NCBI RefSeq assembly: GCF_900101295.1
Contig: NZ_FOIL01000006.1
Location: forward strand, 18,635-82,634
Direction of reading: 5' to 3'
Origin: [Clostridium] aminophilum
GTDB taxonomy: Bacteria; Bacillota; Clostridia; Lachnospirales; Lachnospiraceae
Length of the DNA stretch: 64,000 nt
Shown here: positions 60,633 to 64,000 of the stretch, in pieces
Layout: each line of letters begins with the position of its first letter
Position numbering within the stretch: position 1 is the stretch's first letter
Translations under genes and position numbers: made by a program
Notes under the pieces: generated by a model
The model's input: the letters and a program-made list of their open reading frames with translations, nothing else
Database searches by the model: none
What the model was told of the DNA's origin: nothing

Positions 60633-62654
60633 ATGATACAACGACTTCTGCGCAATATTACCTTTCAGTTTCTGATCAAGGTAATCACTTATATATTTTC
60701 GTTTTTAACCCTGTTATATGTGACGAGAATCCTGCAGCCCGAGGCCTTTGGCCGAACCGCGTTTCTGTCCTCTTTTGCCGGATATTTCGTTCTCCTTTCC
60801 AATCTCGGCATGCCCGTCTATGCCATGCGCGTCTGTGCCGAAAAAAGCAGCAGCCGGAAAGAACTCAGCAACGTCTTTGGAGAACTCTGGAATATCAATG
60901 TCCTTCTATCCGGAATCGTAGGAACAATCTATATTCTGATTGTCCTGCTGCTTCCAAAATTCCAAGGGCAGCGAATCCTTCTTCTGATTTACGGGAGCGC
61001 CATCCTTTTCCAGATGATCGGCTGCGACTGGCTCTATCGAGGCCTCGAAAAATTCCGTTTTCTTGCGGCCGTCACCTTGCTCTGCAAAGGAATATGCCTC
61101 TGCGGAATTCTTCTCTTTGTCCGCTCTGCCAGCGATCTGTTTCCCTTTGCGGCGCTGTCCATCCTCTCCACCTCCGGAAGCAGTCTCATCCAGTTTTTCC
61201 GACTCCACCGGTATGTGGACTTTCCTTTTCATTTCCGGATCAATCCCGCGCATTTCCGCCCGATTCTCACCTTTTTCATGATGACCTGTGCGGTATATGT
61301 ATACAACAGTCTTGACCTGACCATGCTCGGATTCATGAGAAATGAATATGAAACCGGGCTTTACAGCATTGCGGCCAAAGGTAAATCCGTCCTTGCCTCC
61401 ACCGGAGGTCTGGTATGGAGCTCGGCGCTTCCCATCACTGCGAATCTCTGGAAAAACGGGGAGCGTGACCGTTTTGAATCCTTTGCCGCAAAAACTCTGA
61501 TCTTCGTGACGGTCTTTCAGACAGCGATCGCCTTCCTCTGTTTTGCGCTGGCCCCGTACATTATCCTTCTCGTCGGCGGCGAATCATATCTTCCGGCAGT
61601 ACCGGCCTTCCGGATTCTTCTTCTCTCCCTGATTCCCATCGGCGCAAGCAATATTCTCGGCGGGCAGGTTCTCATCCCGGCCGGAAAAGAACACCGGCTT
61701 CTTCAGGCCGAAATTGCCGGGGCAGTGTTCAATTTTGCAGCAAATCTTCTCCTGATTCCGCTGCTCTCCGGTGTCGGTGCCGCCATCACCACGGTGATAG
61801 CAGAAGTCATCGTCTGGATATTATGTATCTATTTCATAAGAAAGGATTTAGCCATGAATTTTGGAGCAAACCTCATTCACAGAGCTGCCGGCCGTGTACG
61901 CCGCATTGTACGGCCCCGTCTCGCGCGGGGTATCAGCAGACTACTGAAAAATGCACTCCCGTATTACTGCCCATGCTGCGACACTCATCTGATACGTTTT
62001 ATTGATATTGGATTTGACCGGAAACCCACTCTGTATAATCCGGCGCGATACCACGGGATCGACCAGAATGTGATCTGCCCGGTATGCATTTCCCTCCCCC
62101 GCCACCGAATTCTCATCGAATGGATGGAAGAGCACAAAGCATGGATGAAGAATAAAAAGATACTGCATTTTGCCCAGGAGAGTTCGCTCCGCCTCTGGAT
62201 GGACCGAAACGGACTCACCGCCGATACCGCGGATCTCTACCGCCCGGCAGACCTCAAACTCAATATCGAGGCCACCGGCCTTCCGGACGCTTCCTACGAC
62301 ATGATCATCTGCAATCACGTTCTGGAGCATGTCTCAGACTACCGCAAAGCCCTGAGTGAGCTGCATCGCATCCTTCGGCCGGGCGGAAAACTCATTCTCT
62401 CGTTTCCGGTCGACCGGAAATTGAACAGCGTATATGAAGATCCGTCCATCACCTCCGAATCAGAACGGATCCTCCATTTCGGTCAACTGGACCATCTCCG
62501 GGTTTTCGGAACGGATTCGCCCGAAATGCTGAGACAAGCCGGATTTCTGGTAACAGAAATCCGTGGGTCGGACTACGAAGGCAAAAAAATAAAGCCGGTC
62601 CTGGGGCCGGCAAATTACGATGATAATGTACTGTGGTGTCTGACCAAAAGATGA
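60633..62654 (+). CDS. Wzx-like flippase fused to a SAM-dependent methyltransferase
   Basis: A 673-residue fusion. Residues 1-~410 are a polysaccharide flippase of the MOP/Wzx class (FQFLIKVITYIFSFLTLLYV at the start, about 12 helices). Residues ~445-673 form a soluble domain. It opens with a zinc-ribbon-like pair (YYCPCCDTHL and NVICPVCISLPRHRIL), then a class I methyltransferase core with ICNHVLEHVSDYRKAL (post-I motif) and RILRPGGKLILSFPV. The methyltransferase is normally a separate protein of ~240 residues. No stop or frameshift lies between the parts. It could couple glycan modification to export. Confidence 0.85.
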   Translation: MIQRLLRNITFQFLIKVITYIFSFLTLLYVTRILQPEAFGRTAFLSSFAGYFVLLSNLGMPVYAMRVCAEKSSSRKELSNVFGELWNINVLLSGIVGTIYILIVLLLPKFQGQRILLLIYGSAILFQMIGCDWLYRGLEKFRFLAAVTLLCKGICLCGILLFVRSASDLFPFAALSILSTSGSSLIQFFRLHRYVDFPFHFRINPAHFRPILTFFMMTCAVYVYNSLDLTMLGFMRNEYETGLYSIAAKGKSVLASTGGLVWSSALPITANLWKNGERDRFESFAAKTLIFVTVFQTAIAFLCFALAPYIILLVGGESYLPAVPAFRILLLSLIPIGASNILGGQVLIPAGKEHRLLQAEIAGAVFNFAANLLLIPLLSGVGAAITTVIAEVIVWILCIYFIRKDLAMNFGANLIHRAAGRVRRIVRPRLARGISRLLKNALPYYCPCCDTHLIRFIDIGFDRKPTLYNPARYHGIDQNVICPVCISLPRHRILIEWMEEHKAWMKNKKILHFAQESSLRLWMDRNGLTADTADLYRPADLKLNIEATGLPDASYDMIICNHVLEHVSDYRKALSELHRILRPGGKLILSFPVDRKLNSVYEDPSITSESERILHFGQLDHLRVFGTDSPEMLRQAGFLVTEIRGSDYEGKKIKPVLGPANYDDNVLWCLTKR

Positions 62655-62710
62655 TGATGTCTTTTTTTTTGCAAATTCAATTTTGTTATCACATCGATCA
62701 CCGTTTCGGC

Positions 62711-62739
62711 TTGATTGCATAAAGAAATTCGTGTATATT
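62711..62739 (+). promoter_or_regulatory. promoter of the second glycosyltransferase
   Basis: TTGATT (62711-62716) and TATATT (62734-62739), 17 bp apart, 90 bp before the start codon. Confidence 0.55.
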
Positions 62740-62828
62740 TTTCATCATAAAGACGAAATCCTACTCATCTTTTATATAGCATTTTGAAAAAAATATCAGC
62801 CTCCATCCGACCAAAAGAAGGTATTCCC

Positions 62829-63863
62829 ATGATCAGCGTAATTGTTCCGGTATACAATGTCAGACCCTATATCCATGAGGCAGTAGACAGCCTTCTGGCT
62901 CAGACTTATTCCGATCTTGAGATCATCCTGGTCGACGACGGTTCCACCGACGGTTCCGGAGAAGTCTGCGATGAATACACAAAAAAAGACCGCCGCATCT
63001 CGGTCATCCATCAGTCCAACCAAGGGCAGAGTGCGGCAAGAAATGCCGGTCTTGACCGCTGCCATGGGGATATGATTGCATTTCTGGATCCGGACGATGC
63101 CTTCTGCTCCAATACACTCTCCGTCATGGTGGACGCAATGAAAACGTCCGGTGCGGATATCGTGGAATGCAATTATGCCAGTTATCCGGAAGGATCACGC
63201 CTGGATCCGAAAAAAGCGGACCGCCTGAAGACAGTCCGCCATTCTCACGCAGGAGTCTATCCGTCCGACGACGCAGTCCGAATGCAGGTTCGCGGCCAGC
63301 TCGCTTTCAGCGTATGCTGCCAGCTCTATACCAGAAATGTGTGGAGTAACCTTCGGTTCCGTGAAAACCAGTTTTTCGAAGATTTGGACATCATCCTGCC
63401 GCTTCTGAATTCCGCCCGGACCGTTTGCGTCCTGAATGAAACGTTTCTCCTGCGGCGGTCCCGTTCCGGAAGCACCACCCAGACCCTGTCGCTCCGGAAT
63501 TTCCGCGACTATGAGGCTGCATTCACCCATTACATGGACTTCATCGGCGCAAACATCCCTGACCTTTTTTCCGAAGACGACATGGATTGCGCCCGCATCT
63601 ACCGGTACACGGAGCTTTTGTCCAATTACTACCGCTGTATCCAGAAGCACATTCCCCAGAAGGATCTCTGCATCGCTTTCCTGAAAGAGCATATGCAGAC
63701 CCTCGCGCATGACATGGATCTGTCCAAATGCCCCCTTCGGCTTCGCGCAGCCTCATGGCTCTGCTTTCATTCTCCGGGGGCAGTGTCCGGAATTGTGGGC
63801 AGAATTTATCTGTCGTACCGAATGGTGTCACGGAAGCTTCCTCTGCTTTTGTTGGCCCGTTAA
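62829..63863 (+). CDS. family 2 glycosyltransferase, paralogue
   Basis: A 344-residue GT-A enzyme. It has MISVIVPVYNVRPYIHEAV, LVDDGSTDGSGEVCDEY, QSAARNAGL, FLDPDDAF (Pro in place of Ser within the DxD loop compared with its paralogue) and FEDLDIILPLL. ATG 62829 follows AAGAAGG at 8 nt; an upstream TTG at 62784 is rejected. The last 97 bp are part of the long direct repeat. It converges on the acetyltransferase gene copy that begins at the window edge, with a 4-bp overlap. Confidence 0.92.
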   Translation: MISVIVPVYNVRPYIHEAVDSLLAQTYSDLEIILVDDGSTDGSGEVCDEYTKKDRRISVIHQSNQGQSAARNAGLDRCHGDMIAFLDPDDAFCSNTLSVMVDAMKTSGADIVECNYASYPEGSRLDPKKADRLKTVRHSHAGVYPSDDAVRMQVRGQLAFSVCCQLYTRNVWSNLRFRENQFFEDLDIILPLLNSARTVCVLNETFLLRRSRSGSTTQTLSLRNFRDYEAAFTHYMDFIGANIPDLFSEDDMDCARIYRYTELLSNYYRCIQKHIPQKDLCIAFLKEHMQTLAHDMDLSKCPLRLRAASWLCFHSPGAVSGIVGRIYLSYRMVSRKLPLLLLAR

Positions 63864-64000
63864 CCGGATGCTGCTGTCGGGAGTGTTCTGCTCTTTGTTT
63901 CTATGATACGGCATGGAACTCCGACAGCAGTTGCTCCTTTTGGAACATCCCGGTTTACTAAAGCACATGCTCCAACCACTGCATCTTCTTCAATGCATAC
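63767..64000. repeat. 234-bp direct repeat, copy B (continues outside window)
   Basis: Counterpart of 57174-57407 with five substitutions. Here the glycosyltransferase part belongs to an intact gene, suggesting this is the parental copy. Confidence 0.95.
63860..64000 (-). CDS. hexapeptide-repeat acetyltransferase, second copy (partial)
   Basis: The C-terminal 46 residues (EEDAVVGACALVNRDVPKGA to the end RTLPTAASG), differing from the copy at 57267 by two residues (ETKSRTL against EPKSRTI). The 5' part lies beyond the right edge. Confidence 0.88.
   Translation of the reverse strand, partial: VCIEEDAVVGACALVNRDVPKGATAVGVPCRIIETKSRTLPTAASG

Overview
The window reads as a chromosomal segment of an anaerobic, moderately GC-rich Firmicute, most likely a Lachnospiraceae/Clostridiales relative. 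Grounds: an NtpK/I/E/C-type V-ATPase operon, YesM/YesN-type two-component genes, choline-binding-type surface repeats, strong AGGAGG ribosome binding sites, a tandem glycine riboswitch with a terminator, and Ser/Ala/Thr-rich lipoprotein linkers. No rRNA, tRNA, CRISPR array or replication origin was recognised.

Layout. 1-4.2 kb (minus): start of a Na+-type V-ATPase operon (G/H-like subunit, I, K, E, C; C runs off the left edge). 4.9-8.45 kb: two convergent Na+ symporters, an NSS-family transporter and an AGCS alanine/glycine carrier; the latter sits behind a glycine riboswitch. 8.6-11.6 kb: a MATE-type exporter fused to an HATPase-like domain, then purC. 11.6-18.7 kb (minus): a zinc-ribbon membrane protein and a lipoprotein of unknown role, then a surface-polysaccharide set (heptose-kinase-like GHMP kinase, O-antigen-ligase-like protein, lipid kinase, UDP-galactopyranose mutase). 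19.4-21.9 kb: two paralogous secreted cell-wall-binding proteins. 22-31 kb (plus): a binding protein, histidine kinase and AraC-type response regulator in one operon, then a complete ferric/hexose-phosphate-type ABC transporter, reminiscent of HptA-HptS-HptR sensing coupled to an AfuABC-like importer. 31-46.4 kb: small HTH protein, HAD hydrolase, acyltransferase, manA, a second AfuABC-like transporter, phosphoglucomutase, a nucleotidyltransferase, galE, a GtrA protein and glmS. These form a sugar-phosphate and nucleotide-sugar block. 46.7-49 kb: a membrane EAL protein with a degenerate GGDEF domain.

49-59 kb is an AT-richer accessory island full of gene debris. It holds two diverged copies of a two-gene module (DUF4869-like protein plus a small P-loop ATPase), remnants of at least one further copy, truncated amidohydrolase and Fic genes, an AlbA_2/divergent-AAA protein, an ORF6N protein with a phospholipase-D-like tail, a truncated IS4-type transposase and fragments of an acetyltransferase. 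59.6-64 kb is a glycan-assembly locus: two paralogous family 2 glycosyltransferases around a Wzx-like flippase fused to a methyltransferase. A direct repeat of about 98 percent identity (57174-57407 and 63767-64000) brackets the junction and runs off the right edge.

The best candidate for an undescribed system is the DUF4869/ATPase module. The ATPase has Walker A and B motifs in its N-terminal half and a TOPRIM-like pattern in its C-terminal half, and the module is duplicated and decaying among other mobile or defence-associated genes. The second most striking signal is a 29-30 bp palindrome that occurs both upstream of the ORF6N gene and inside its coding sequence.
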